Below, in pieces: positions 13,901-22,571 of a stretch of DNA of 64,000 nucleotides. The translations under genes and the position numbers were made by a program. Below the pieces are notes generated by a model. The model saw only the letters and a program-made list of their open reading frames with translations, was not told the DNA's origin and made no database searches. Positions within the stretch are counted from its first letter, which is position 1. Each line of letters starts with the position of its first letter. Source of the stretch: Enoplolaimus lenunculus (lineage: Eukaryota; Nematoda; Enoplea; Enoplida; Thoracostomopsidae); contig JASANG010003582.1 of NCBI GenBank assembly GCA_030248215.1, positions 287,501 through 351,500 on the forward strand, written 5' to 3'.

Positions 13901-16376
13901 GTAAACAAACCTATCGCTGAATACTTGGCTGTTGACTTGCACCAGAAGTTGCGGTATTAGTAAATCACAGTTTTTGTATAGTAATTTACGTGTTATAGAC
14001 CGACCCTTATGCCACGTCGGGATAAGAATCTACGGCTTGCAAATAAACCAGATTTGCTAAAATATGGACCGGTAAGTAGCTAAAGCTAAAGTATAATTGC
14101 ATTTAAAGCGGGCCGGCAGCCAAGCGGAGCCAAGGGGGCTCAGCCTTCAGGGAAAAATGTTGGCCCCCTAGAGTATGTTCAGCCTTGTTTGTAACTTATT
14201 GAAAACCTTTGACTGACCCTCCTGAAAACTTTTTAGCCGCTCCCCCAGCAAGGCAAAGCTGGTTACGGGCCGGATTTAAAGGGTCTCTTTGAAAATTAAC
14301 GTAAACACGGACTAGGTAGTTATTATACCGGAATACGAGATCACAACAATGCTAAACTACAAAACAAAGAACACAGCTAAGTTTGTTATCCCGGCAAGTT
14401 CTTTTACATTTCCCCCCGAAATTAACATGAAATTAATTGTTAAACTTTTTTAAATTCTCAGTTTCATTCTCAGCAGTCAAATCTTTAAAATTTAAAATCG
14501 AAAAAATTTAGATAAGTTCTGCGAATAAAGTAGATATAAGTTCAACACAAACTGTGTAATCAAATTATCTGACGTTTTAGAGTTACGTCTCCACGTTACT
14601 TTCAAAAATGTTTTTACTATCCAGCTAATTTATATATTAAAGCTAAAACACCCCACATACGTATTTTTGGCAACTTTCCAGCATTTACTTTGTTTACAAT
14701 AATTTCTTAAGAAATACACGTGATTGTTGTATTACAAGAAAATTTGCAAAGAAATTTTTGTGCTTTCGCTAATTTTTGCGCATTGCGCAAAGCTGGCACA
14801 CCAGTATTAGCTATAGGTGTTTTGTTTGAAGTGCTTTGGCAAGTTGTACAAACAAAGGTGTTTAGTGGAAATGTGAGCATTAGACTTAAAGCTTGGACGT
14901 ATGCCCGATTGTTTAGATTTAAAGTTTGGGTTGAGTTACAAGCGCTCATAACTGTCAAATATACTGAACGGTGAGGTTAACCAGATAATATTCAACAGAT
15001 GAGTAATTCATCAACTCATTTTTCAGGATCACTCAGACGACGATTCTCCAAGATCAAGTCGTAGTGAAGAATTTAACTATTCTGGTAAAACTGGCAAAAA
15101 AATATATTAAATATGAAAACGAAATTTAATCAATCGATGATGTAATGAATTTCGTAATTTCTGGCAAAGTTTGCCCTTTGTACAGCAGGGTACAACCGGA
15201 TATGTGGTTCAGGCAAATAATTGCCATCCGGTTTCGATTTTCCTTATTGCCGGATATTTATCACGTAATGGTACAACATATGTTAAACTATATGACCAAA
15301 ACCACAATATAGTTTGATGTGAATTTTGTTCGAAATGGCAAAAGGTATCCGGTTGCGCTCTGTTGTACAGTGCAAAGCTTTTCGTAGTCAGACAGTGTAT
15401 ATTTCAAACGCCATTAATTGCGCACATCAGAAGACATGCACAGAACAGGGCCCGAACACAGTCTGCAAGCTTAACGATGTCCCTATGCCAAATTTCATCA
15501 TTCGCTTCAATCTGTATACTTCGCCTTGTAAGTATTTAACACAGTCAATTAGTATAAGCATATTTCTTACCCTAAGCCTAGTCCTAACCTTATCGTTAGA
15601 ATGAGCTTAAGCCTATGCATGGCAATTAGACTAAAATTGAAACTTACTCTCTCTCTGAAGCTTTTTCGGCCCATGTCATATTCTGCATACAGGAAGTAAA
15701 CTGATAAACCGAAAACATGAACAGTGACCAAAATACCGGAACCAGAAAGCGGATACACACGCTGATTTTTGCCGCATCTTGGCACGGATATCCGGTTATA
15801 CGTTGGTTTACACAAAATCGTTTTATAGACGAAGACGAACCGATGAGTTGTTCGATGACCGAATTTCGTGGAGTCGCAACGTCATCACCGCGGTGTTCAT
15901 CCACACACGAGCAAAATATGGCATCGGTGACGCTAAGAAGGAAACAGTTTTGCAATCAACACTCTCATCGCATTGTTGCCGCTGTCAGTAGTAACGAACT
16001 CAGCGATCAAAATACACCACCACCACGATCAAGTGGCATGTCTTTCAGCAAGGAACGAGACGGAACAACGTCGAACGATGAAATAAAACCGGGACGAAAA
16101 ATATCCGGTGATGAAATCAAATCATGTGGAAATGTTGTATTTCGAATAGGAATCGCTGATCAAACACCGACGGTCACTAAACGAAGACTATCGAAACAAA
16201 CTGGAGTTGTAACTGCGATGTTGTTGCGCAACACATCAAGTGTTGATAGCGACGACAAAAGCGACACGACGACTCAATATTCAAGCAATCGTAGTACAGT
16301 TGTCGATCGAAATAGTGTGGTTGATAATAAGACAACAATAACACTGGATGACGATAGTCAGAATGAAACGTGTTAA
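1984..16376 (+). CDS. spv-1-like: C1/RhoGAP protein of the ARHGAP29/ARHGAP45/GMIP (SPV-1) class, 5' partial
   Basis: A GTPase-activating protein for Rho-family GTPases at membranes. Exons: 1984-2090, 3144-3208, 4077-4382, 5494-5636, 7229-7591, 8277-8411, 9010-9066, 10050-10192, 10564-10644, 11535-11625, 12375-12450, 13067-13124, 13999-14071, 15027-15084, 15829-16376 (TAA 16374-16376). They sum to 2304 nt (767 aa) and every junction keeps frame. Visible residues about 180-224 form a C1 zinc finger (KCAQC, LQCVKCSLSWHKVCL) split by one intron. About 265-520 is RhoGAP: VPYIVRACIAELDRSG, arginine finger in GLYRVCG (R332), LPEPLLTF, NLGIVFGPNLL. The C1-RhoGAP order and the HHLQKIHVPTKC and GVKRQIEHLCENFE stretches resemble human ARHGAP45. 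The tail is Ser/Asp-rich with no domain. Exon 1 (SARSYNAGSEYINFV) probably follows an F-BAR domain lying upstream. Family call sure; the last four exon borders are less sure. Confidence 0.85.
2230..2415 (-). mobile_element. TEL-B MITE, reverse orientation
   Basis: Contains GGAACGTTTTCCGGCGGGAC, AGAATAAGCTTAAG, then CTTAGGC-type hexamers and ACTTATACCACC, the reverse complement of the TEL-B layout. It lies in intron 1 of the RhoGAP gene. Edges approximate. Confidence 0.6.
2711..2992. mobile_element. Fold-back MITE flanked by TTAA
   Basis: Bounded by TTAA at 2711-2714 and 2989-2992. The ends are inverted: AGCCCTATTCACACGTGCAA at the left and its near reverse complement at the right (TACGTGTGAATAGGGCT). 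Complementarity continues through TTTTTGCTGCG and CGCAGCAAAAA. Related copies lie at about 46320-46497 and 59382-59810. TTAA flanks suggest piggyBac-type mobilisation (inference). Confidence 0.8.
3330..3910. repeat. CCGG-rich interspersed repeat, unclassified
   Basis: Blocks such as GGAACCGGCCCGG, GCCGGACCGGAGCCGG and GGAGCCGGAGGTG match the pyrimidine/CCGG style of elements at 9640-9990, 19483-20215, 28769-29162 and 58560-58835. The 95-codon open frame at 3616-3903 is inside this repeat and is not called as a gene. Confidence 0.4.
4867..5137 (+). mobile_element. piggyBac-like MITE with tRNA-like promoter (copy 1)
   Basis: Flanked by TTAA at 4867-4870 and 5134-5137. Terminal inverted repeats are CCCCTTCTCACAT and ATGTGAGAAAGGG (12 of 13 paired). 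The left end holds a small hairpin, GTTGCCTGTAGGCAAC. Inside, TAGCTGAGTGG (5028-5038) fits a Pol III A box and AGTTCGAATCC (5071-5081) fits a B box, 32 nt apart as in tRNA genes. CGCCTCCCAC between them resembles the anticodon arm of tRNA-Gly. No transposase ORF. Best preserved of six copies in this window. Confidence 0.88.
5679..5887 (-). mobile_element. TEL-B MITE, reverse orientation
   Basis: Runs from about GTGGACCGTGTAAAGATCAGG to TGTTCTATACATTGGTCC, with CTTAGGCTTAGGC tracts at 5775-5822. It lies in the intron that splits the C1 domain. Edges approximate. Confidence 0.65.
6061..6165. repeat. Short repeat shared with 46085-46190
   Basis: CCGTTCACAATAGTTTTGTC, AACGAGCACGTGATAG and nearby bases recur with few changes at 46085-46190 (CCGTTCACAATAATTTTGTC, AACGAGCTCGTGATAG). 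Type unknown. Confidence 0.6.
6333..6719. mobile_element. TA-flanked MITE (Tigger/pogo-like), copy 1
   Basis: TA at 6333-6334 and 6718-6719. The 22-bp terminal inverted repeats pair at 21 of 22 positions: CTGTAGTGACCCGAATAAGA at the left against CCTCTTATTCGGGTCAATAC at the right. No transposase ORF. Further copies at 37520-37974 and 51129-51560, and fragments at 43800-43996 and about 60200-60310. The TA target and terminal style suggest the Tc1/mariner-pogo superfamily (inference). Confidence 0.85.
7038..7201 (+). mobile_element. CCGTAGCCAG MITE (about 165 bp)
   Basis: Begins GCCGTAGCCAGTTCACCTTG and ends CTCCTGGCTACGGGCCC, an inverted pair. It has the family core GAGTTTTCGATGACGTACA and AAGGTTGAAAATTTC. 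It ends 27 bases before the acceptor of the 7229 exon, so it supplies the sequence just upstream of that exon. Confidence 0.8.
7960..8158. repeat. Repeat with CAGAAAATTTTTTGTGATAAA motif
   Basis: Repeated blocks of TTTTTTGTGATAAAATGATA and ACCTTACAATTTTT end in a GGATCCACCTCTG-like terminus. The same layout occurs at 40939-41152, where the ends are clearer. Confidence 0.5.
8741..8885 (+). mobile_element. TEL-B MITE
   Basis: GTAAAGAACAGGGGCGGAAC, a CCTAAG tract at about 8780-8805, then GTGTAAAGCTTAAGCTTACT and TTCCGCGCCTGATCTTTATA. It lies in the intron between RhoGAP exons 6 and 7. The left end has lost a few bases. Confidence 0.7.
9148..9283. mobile_element. GC-rich MITE with TATAGCGCAACC ends
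   Basis: Ends GGGTTGTGCTATACT and AGTATAGCGCAACCC are inverted. The interior is rich in CGACGCCG and CGTACGC. Related CGTCGCCG-rich patches lie at 22985-23155, 28010-28145 and 29640-29815. Confidence 0.7.
9630..9990. repeat. CCGG-rich interspersed repeat
   Basis: Opens with GGTTCCGGCTCCGGTAC and closes with CACCGGTACCGGTTGCACTC. Interior TTCCGGCTCCGGCTT. Same style as the copies at 19483-20215 and 28769-29162. Edges uncertain. Confidence 0.45.
10696..11374. mobile_element. Harbinger-like MITE with CATATG palindromes
   Basis: Long inverted ends: TGCGGCGTTCACGTTATAAC, GGGGCAGCTTGGAACACG and TTTTGTCC at the left pair with GGACAAAACGTGTTCC and GCCCCAGTTATAACGTCAAC at the right. TAA flanks each side, fitting the 3-bp TWA target of PIF/Harbinger. 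The 679-bp interior has seven CATATG hexamers, several as ATCATATGAT palindromes (about 10809, 10874, 10907, 10932, 11114, 11179, 11210). No transposase ORF. It fills most of the intron between RhoGAP exons 9 and 10. Confidence 0.8.
11930..12345. repeat. Repeat arms plus GC-rich segment
   Basis: 11955-12100 shares GTTATTTGACCATTAGCCAA, GAAGCTCAAATA and GGAGATAACGAAAAAGG with the family at 44190-44890 and 47105-48225. 12140-12345 is unusually GC-rich and of unknown type. The 118-codon open frame at 11861-12217 crosses this repeat and is rejected as a gene. Confidence 0.5.
12708..12979 (+). mobile_element. piggyBac-like MITE, second subfamily (copy 2)
   Basis: TTAA at 12708-12711 and 12976-12979. 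The right TIR is ATGTGAGAAAGGG. The left half differs from copy 1 (CCCTTTAACTTATAGAG, GAGCAACTAAATACAAG), but the core GACGTGAGAGCCCCCTCGGG and A box TAGCTGAGTGG remain. The B box is decayed (GGATCGAATG). Closest to 59895-60144. Confidence 0.75.
13386..13632 (+). mobile_element. AT-rich MITE with CTACACTCAAAAT ends
   Basis: Starts CTACACTCAAAATATTTCTG and ends CAGAAATACTTTTTTGCGTG then TAG, an inverted pair. The interior is rich in CAGAAA and TTAAGAAA. A reverse copy lies at 50441-50693; diverged relatives at 41840 and 47265. Confidence 0.75.
13643..13855. mobile_element. MITE with TTCTCAAATGTGTG ends
   Basis: The left end TATTCTCAAATGTGTGTATC plus TATCACCAGTTGG pairs with the right end ACTGGTGATAAGTGCTATAC plus ACACTTGAGAATA. 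Copies at 36091-36318 and a decayed one at 31013-31213. It sits 10 bases after the previous MITE. Confidence 0.75.
14109..14272 (-). mobile_element. CCGTAGCCAG MITE, reverse
   Basis: Runs from GGGCCGGCAGCCAAGCGGAG to GCAAAGCTGGTTACGGGCC. Holds GCTTGTTAACTT-like and GAAAACCTTTGACTG cores in reverse complement. In the intron after the 13999 exon, 37 bases past its donor. Confidence 0.75.
14637..14815. repeat. Interspersed repeat, CACATACGTATTTTGG family
   Basis: Shares CACATACGTATTTTTGGCAA, CTTTCCAGCATTTACTTTG and GCGCATTGCGCAAA with 34783-34935 and 40078-40250. Ends not defined; class unknown. Confidence 0.6.
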
Positions 16377-16489
16377 TTTTTCAGGGCAAACTGTATTGTT
16401 TATCGGGGTCGTAATTAATTACAAGGGCAAATTTGGGATTAATTATTATTTGGAAAACTATAGTCGATAATGGTCGAGATCAGTAAGCC

Positions 16490-16770
16490 GAATATCAAAC
16501 AAACTACGGCTACTAAAACGAAGAATATCAAAACAAACTGGAATTGTAACTGCGATGTTGTTCCGCAGCTCACCAAGTGTTAATAGTGGAGACAAAAGCG
16601 ACACGCCGACTCAGTATTGCAGCAGATGGAAACCGTTTGGAGGAAATAGAATAACAATGTCGTTGGATGATGACGGTCAGGATGGAACGTATTTATTTTG
16701 GGGGGTAAATTGTTTTGTTTATGGGGCTGTACTTGTAATACAACAAAAAATCTGGGATTAACTATTACGC
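16490..16770 (+). pseudogene. Partial tandem duplicate of the RhoGAP last exon
   Basis: This stretch repeats 16165-16440 about 333 bases downstream. Matching blocks include CAAACTGGAATTGTAACTGC against CAAACTGGAGTTGTAACTGC, the ATGTTGTT start, GACAAAAGCGACACG, and GGATGATGACGGTCAGGATG against GGATGACGATAGTCAGAATG. The similarity extends past the parent stop codon into the 3' flank (GGGATTAA in both), so it is a DNA-level duplication. The open frame continues (16555-16761), but no start, acceptor or domain is evident, and it lies after the parent stop. Probably a dead fragment; an alternative terminal exon is possible but unsupported. Confidence 0.75.
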
Positions 16771-16961
16771 ATTTGTCTTGCGACTACGAAAACTTTTCTG
16801 GCTCACATTGTATCATCATGTAGTATATACTTGGACTGCACAAACGTATCACTGTTTAGTATATATGGACGGGTGGATTACAGGGAATATATCTCCTCCC
16901 GAAACATCTATATTGACAAGGAAAAAGGTCTGTTAACAGGGTGTAGAATAACCGTCTATAC

Positions 16962-17128
16962 AGGCCCATAGCCAGCCCACCTTGCTAGGGGGGCCCCATA
17001 AATTTTTCAGGAGGAGCATTTAAAGGATTTCAATGGCTTACAAGCAAGGTTGAAAATTTCTAGGGAAGCCAAAGTTTTAAAGGGGGGGGGTGGCTGAGCC
17101 CCCCTGGCCCCCCTTGGCTACGAACCCG
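16962..17128 (+). mobile_element. CCGTAGCCAG MITE
   Basis: GGCCCATAGCCAGCCCACCT to CCCCCTTGGCTACGAACCC, with the family core in order (CTTGCTAGG, TTTTTCAGGAGGAGCA, AGCAAGGTTGAAAATTT). Confidence 0.8.
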
Positions 17129-17239
17129 CGTCTATAGGTCCTGGAGATCCAAGAAGTTTCAGATGAGGTCATCTGTTTCCGAAATGAAATAACGGCTACG
17201 CCCATGACGACTTCTATGCTGTAAAAATGTTCGTTTATA

Positions 17240-17395
17240 GTCAGACCCGCATTCATGTTTGCGAAACATTTTTCAGAAGGAAGATACAAGAGTTTTCGAT
17301 GACATACAAGCAACGTTGCAAATTTTTTAGGTGGGTAGAGTTGTTCCACGAGGGGATGATCACCCCTTGCCCCTTGGTTTACAGGCCCATGCATA
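17240..17395 (+). mobile_element. Decayed CCGTAGCCAG MITE
   Basis: Weak match to the neighbour: TTTTCAGAAGG, GAGTTTTCGATGACATACAA, GCAACGTTGCAAATTTTTT and CCCCTTGCCCCTTGG. Terminal repeats mostly lost. Lies about 110 bases from a well-kept copy. Confidence 0.5.
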
Positions 17396-17541
17396 GTAGT
17401 ATTCCGTACAATCAAGTTAGTGTGAAGTATACACCAACATGATTTTAGTATATTGAAAACAAGAGCAGATGATACTTTTCAGCTGGAAACAATATGCAAA
17501 CAGGGATTTTTCGCCGTGGCGTCGTATAGCATGGGAGATAG

Positions 17542-17738
17542 GGCCAATGTAGAGAACACGGCCGGAACAGTAGTATAAGCAGATTCCTAAACCTAAGCTT
17601 AAGCCTAAGCCTAAGTCTAAGAATAAGGTTGAGCCTATTCCTAAGCCTAAGCGTGAACAAAAAAGTTAGTCTAAAGCTTAAACTGACTCTATTACAGCCC
17701 CGATGGAACACCATCCGGCCCTGTTCTATACATGGGCC
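17542..17738 (+). mobile_element. TEL-B MITE with perfect 8-bp target duplication
   Basis: Begins GGCCAATGTAGAGAACACGG and ends CTGTTCTATACATGGGCC. GGAGATAG lies on both sides (17534-17541 and 17739-17746), a perfect 8-bp target duplication. The interior holds a CCTAAGCCTAAG tract (17590-17655), then AAGTTAGTCTAAAGCTTAAA. No ORF. An 8-bp duplication fits hAT, P or Merlin superfamilies. Confidence 0.9.
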
Positions 17739-18049
17739 GGAGATAGGAAGATATATTCCCTAAAGTTCCTCGCACGACTTGCAAAACGAACTTTCGCAGT
17801 ATGTAGAACATTAAACGTAGAAAAACTGTTTTCGCTTACTTCGCTCGCTCGTAAAACAATTTTTTAGTGTAAATTATCCCATTCCGAAATAAAATACTGA
17901 CTACGCCCCGGATTTTCCGTCCTAAATAAAGAGTACACCCGGCGCGTGGTGTGTTTTCTCCCTACCCCTATAATTTATGGGGATACTGCAATTTGGCAAT
18001 CGTAGCTTTTAGCGATTGAATGCCTTATTTGGAGACATACTACTCCACC

Positions 18050-18265
18050 GGCCCATGTATAGAACAGGGCCAGTACAGTAGTATAAGCATATTCCTAAGC
18101 CTAAGCCTACTTAAGCCTAAAGCCTAAGCGTATGGATGAGCATATTCCTATTCCTAAGCCTAAGCCTAAGCCTAAGCCTAAGCAAAAAAATTAGTCTAAA
18201 GGTTAAACTGACTCTATTATAACCCCTCAGGAAAACGATCCGGCCTTGTTCTATATACATGGGCC
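18050..18265 (+). mobile_element. TEL-B MITE, long CCTAAG tract
   Basis: GGCCCATGTATAGAACAGGG to CTATATACATGGGCC, with two CCTAAG runs split by a GTATGGATGAGCATATTCCT spacer. Flanks ACTCCACC and GCTCCATC match at 6 of 8. Confidence 0.85.
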
Positions 18266-18925
18266 GCTCCATCTATATATATTTTCTATTAATCTTCATG
18301 TTTTTATGAGTTTCAGTATCATCAACCCACCCACACAGAAATGGTTTGACGTCAGCCAGAAATGCAACACGTGCTGGTGAATTCCGTAAATTGTATACAT
18401 ACATTTATCCAGAGTCATCAGCCATAGTGAAAGCAAGAGTTATGATACCTTCGCTGTGAATAACACCTAGTGCGTAGTAGAATGATTCCTATACAAAAAT
18501 ACGCCTACAAAGACCCTAAACTAAAGTTCTGTTTCACAGTCAATGACAACGTTTAGCTTTTCGCTAGCTATATTTTCTTTAAATCATGCTCACATGGCGA
18601 ACAATTCAGCCTGATCCAGCTTCCCAGCTCGCCAGAAGTTTGGAGGACCAGAGAACTGTGAAATTGGTCTCGGAGCCATGAACGAGAGCTTAGCAAACCT
18701 CATATATTCCACCAAAAAATTTCAGATGGGTCCGTGCTAAAGGGTTAAGTTTACTTTTAGGTGGAATGAAAATCCAACGCACGGATGCAGAACGTGGCAC
18801 CCGAATCCAAATTTCTCGGTACGCCACTGTACTGTGACAATTATTATATTTTTATGCGTTAATGTTTGACATATCACGCGGTCACTATTTTACTAATAAA
18901 GTTTTTACACATGTGTATATGCAAA
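18266..18925. other. Spacer with nothing recognised
   Basis: No open frame, repeat family or structure seen in this 660-bp stretch between two TEL-B copies. Confidence 0.5.
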
Positions 18926-18927
18926 TA

Positions 18928-19146
18928 ATTGGGGTCCGTGTAAAGAACAGCGCCGGAACAATAGTATAAGCATATTTCTAAGCCTAAGCCTAAGCCTAAG
19001 CCTAAGCCTAAGCCTAAGCGTATGGATGAGCCTATTCCTAAGCCTAAGCCTAAGCCTAAGCTTAAGCAAAAAAATTAGTCTAAAGCTTAAACTGACTCTA
19101 TTATAGTCCCTCCGGAAAACGATCCGGCCCTGTTCTATACTTGGGC
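18928..19146 (+). mobile_element. TEL-B MITE, almost the same as 18050-18265
   Basis: Starts about GGTCCGTGTAAAGAACAGCG and ends CCTGTTCTATACTTGGGCC. Includes six consecutive CCTAAG units (about 18978-19015) and the same GTATGGATGAGC spacer as 18050-18265, so the two are close relatives. Flanks ATAATTGG and ATAATGTG match at 6 of 8. Confidence 0.85.
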
Positions 19147-19482
19147 CATAATGTGTATTTCAAGATTAAAATCAGGTGCCTCTGTATAAACAAAATGGCG
19201 AAGGGAAAATGCGTAGCTTCAAAATTTTTTTGAAGAAACCAGCGTATCCTTGGCTCAGGCAAAGGGAGACTTGGGCATAAGCAAGCATTATGCTAAAACC
19301 TAAGTCTGTAGTGCAGTGTACAAGAGCCGAAGTCTAAGGACGTAGCCATTAGTGATGGGCATCGGATATTTTTTCACATCCGGATATCCGGTAATTCTTG
19401 CTGGATATTTATCAGGGTATCCAGATACTTATTTCATTTCGGATACAAATCCGGATATTTTTCATATCCGAATATCCGGTGC

Positions 19483-20215
19483 CAGGTTGCAACCAGAATT
19501 CAGGTTCCGGTAGGGAAGTCCGTTATTTTAAGCTATCCGGTTCCGGTAAAAAATCCGGTATTTTTTCACCGGAATTTGCCGGAATTTGCCGGTAGAGGTC
19601 AACGAAATTTGCCAGAGCCGGAGGTGAGGCGAAACTAGGTGATAAAAATGATGGTTAATTAGTTAATTTTAGCCAATATCTGCAATATGTTGCCAAGTTT
19701 TTTGGTTTTACACTAATCGTCTGTGAAATTTTGGAAATTGTTTAAAGATAGTAAATTGAAAATTTTTCGCTTAACCTTTTCTCACATGAATATTTTCTAT
19801 TTCCCCTGAGACCTGCTTATGCTAGGATTCGAACTCCAGTGACTGGAGTGGGAGGCGTATACCATCACCACTCAACTATAGGAGCTTGACGCTAGAGCCC
19901 GAGGGGGCTCTCACGTCTTGTGGTGATTTAGTACTATGTATACGTGTTGCAATTGTTAAACACGGCGCGATATATACTATTTTACGTATATACACTGCGC
20001 TGAGTTGCCTACAGACAACTCAATGTGAGAAGGGGTTAATGAAAATTGTGATAAAAGTAAAACAAAACGCGCTAAACAGATAAACTTGGCAAATTTATGC
20101 AAAATTTTACTACCGAAATTGCCGGAACCTCCGGCAAAAATTCTACCGGAGCCGAGGCTCGAGCCGGTGGCCGATTTTCTGCCGGAGCCGGAGGCAGACC
20201 TCCGATTGTACCCTG
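19483..20215. mobile_element. CAGG(T/G)TGCAACC element with a MITE inserted
   Basis: Ends CAGGTTGCAACC and GATTGTACCCTG are a roughly inverted pair. The interior is rich in CCGGTTCCGG and GGAGCCGGAGG. A piggyBac-like MITE (19771-20039) is inserted in it, so this element is older. Relatives at 28769-29162 and 58560-58835. Confidence 0.55.
19771..20039 (-). mobile_element. piggyBac-like MITE with tRNA-like promoter (copy 3)
   Basis: TTAA at 19771-19774 and 20036-20039. On the minus strand the A box TAGTTGAGTGG (19868-19878) and B box AGTTCGAATCC (19825-19835) are intact. Reverse of copy 1. Confidence 0.85.
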
Positions 20216-20474
20216 ATGAGCGTGTATTGCCAAAATTTTCAATTTGTATCATACGTTTCCAGCTACTGCATGTTTCAGGACTTTGACATCCTTATTAATG
20301 GTGTGTTTGTTAAACGAGATAAAATAGCACTAACAATGAATTTTTCGGCAACAAGAATTTTTTGTTATCCGGTTCCAGTATTTTATAATTCCCGTTGCAT
20401 CCTGTCCTGCGCCCATTTATAGCATCCATGGGTTTTTCTGGTGTCAACCCCTTTTGCGATTTCTGTAAAGGTTT

Positions 20475-20739
20475 TTAACCCTTTCTAACATGAATATTTT
20501 CTAATTCCCCTGAGACCTACTTTAATGCTCGAACTCCAGTGACTGGAGTAGGAGGCGTATACCATCACCACTCAGCTATAGGAGCTTGACGCTCGAGCCC
20601 GAGGGGGCTCTCACGTCTTGTGGTGATTTAGTACTATGTATACGTGTTGCAATTGTTAAACACGGTGCGATATATACTATTTAACGTATATACACTGCGC
20701 TGAGTTGCCTACAGGCAACTCAATGTGAGAAGGGGTTAA
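20475..20739 (-). mobile_element. piggyBac-like MITE with tRNA-like promoter (copy 4)
   Basis: TTAA at 20475-20478 and 20736-20739. Same orientation as copy 3 and 436 bases from it. The A box is kept; a few bases near the B box are lost (ATGCTCGAACTCC on the plus strand). Confidence 0.82.
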
Positions 20740-21907
20740 ACTCGGCTTTTGTTTAGAATTAAGTAACTACCCTCCGAAATTTCTATAGAAACAAAATTAT
20801 CTCCCCAAAGTCCTTTGCTACGCCATGATCGCAATATTTAAGGAAATTGCGCTCAAGAATTCATGGTACAATATCCAACCAAGAGGTCACGAACTGCTCC
20901 GATTTATTTCGGCTTGTGAGCTTAATCTCTGGACCGAAACGGTCTGCGGACCCAAAATTTGAACCCGGACCTGTGGGCCTTAACCTGGGCCGGTTCCAAC
21001 CCTGGTTCACACCATTATACATAATATGGTTGTGATTTGCCCCATACATACCTGCTTACAAATTAGTCGTTGCAAAAATAAAATTTACTCCCAGTTACAA
21101 ACTTGTACAAATAATAGTTGTAGCACGGCTGTACGTACTTCCGAAATATGAATGCACGCTTCTGCGATGCGTCAAGTGTGCGGCTCGAGCCAAACGAAAT
21201 GAGGCGAGTGCGTGCCCGAGAGCACCACAATCTTGCTGTGCAAGTGCATAAATAACGAGTGTACGCACAAGTGTGGAACGAGTGCGATAGCACGAGCTCT
21301 GCACGAGTGCGCTGTGCGAGTTAGTAACCTGCATATTACGAGAGCGATGTCCGAGTACACCGCACGCTTGAAACAAGCTAGTTTGAAATTTCAACATTGT
21401 AATATTGAAATAAATTCCAATTAGAATATGTTAAATTGTATCATGACCCATGTTACTTTTAGCGCCGTCCCGGTTTTTAGTTAGACTGTAAACGAGTATG
21501 CTTAGATTTAGACTACATTTTTTGCTTAGATTTAGGTATAACTGTCGTATCCCAAGGCGTAATTCAGCCAAATTCCGAATTGGGCTATTCCACGGCGTAT
21601 ATTTGTGCTTACAATTTCAAATGAATGAAAACCAATCAGGCATCTGGTAAATCTGAGTTGTCAAAATGATAGCGCGTCATTGTACAAGGCAAGTTACCAA
21701 CGACAAAACAGAGCGACGTACAGAAAACAATAATTACAAGATTATTAAAATTATTAATACATTATGATTGTTGTAGAATGTTAAGCAAATGCCTCTAATT
21801 AAACTTTGTACGTTTTAGTCACCAAAACCAAAGTATGGTAATGTAAATTTGGTTGGGTCGCGTATTCTAGGAACCGAAAACAAAGTTACAACTGCAGATA
21901 CCGGTAC
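20740..21907. other. Spacer with a truncated TEL-A piece
   Basis: No gene seen. 21440-21545 holds GACCCATGTTACTTTTAGCG and degenerate TTTAGGC tracts, a worn TEL-A end. 21170-21360 is GC-rich with repeated ACGAGTGCG. Confidence 0.45.
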
Positions 21908-22344
21908 CAGGGATGTGCCGATTAATCGGCATCGGCATCGATAATAATCGGCACTTTTCATGAGTATCGGCATCGGCATCGGCACTCCAAAAACACTGCC
22001 GATTCTTTGCTGATACTTTTTGCACATAACAGTCAGTTAGATTGTTATCAATTTCATTTCTGGGCGCATATCAGTGTGTCAGGTCAGGAAAACCGTTATC
22101 TCGTTTGCGTTTGTGTTTGAAAAAATTCGCTGAAACGAACCGTTCTTATAAAATTGTAATCGTTTATGATGGTATGGGTTTAAATCTCCACATAATGATG
22201 TAATGTAGTACCCTATCTGTTAATTAAACGTGGTGTAGTAAAGTTGGAATCGGCATCGGCATCGGTTCGGCATCGGTTCGACATCGGTAAAATTTCAAAA
22301 TACGAATCGGCATCGGCAAAAATTTTGGTATCGGCACATCCCTA
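21908..22344. mobile_element. MITE with GGGATGTGCCGAT ends and ATCGGC repeats
   Basis: Starts CAGGGATGTGCCGATTAATC and ends GTATCGGCACATCCCTA, an inverted pair. Both sides carry GGCATC hexamer runs (21928-21985 and 22250-22315). Flanks ACCGGTA and AACGGTA are near-repeats. CAG-type ends suggest hAT (inference). It lies in the spacer just past the ACSS stop codon. Confidence 0.75.
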
Positions 22345-22571
22345 AACGGTATTAACTATTATCACTGCATTGAGGCGTAACCATGATTTGGCAAATCCAA
22401 TTTTATATTCTGTAAAACATTCGACAAAAAAATTCTTGTGTTACCAACTGAAAAAGCTCCTAAAAATCCTGCATAAAGATAATAAAGGAGTGGTTTAATC
22501 CATAAACCACACGGATACGCCAAACCCAACCCGTAAGTCTTTCTCTATCGTTGCTTTCCGGGATAAACTCA

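Noticed and set aside
15717-15828. ATG at 15717 as the start of a separate gene
   Set aside because: An acceptor at 15827-15828 puts the last RhoGAP exon in phase with 15084; the upstream part lacks coding character.
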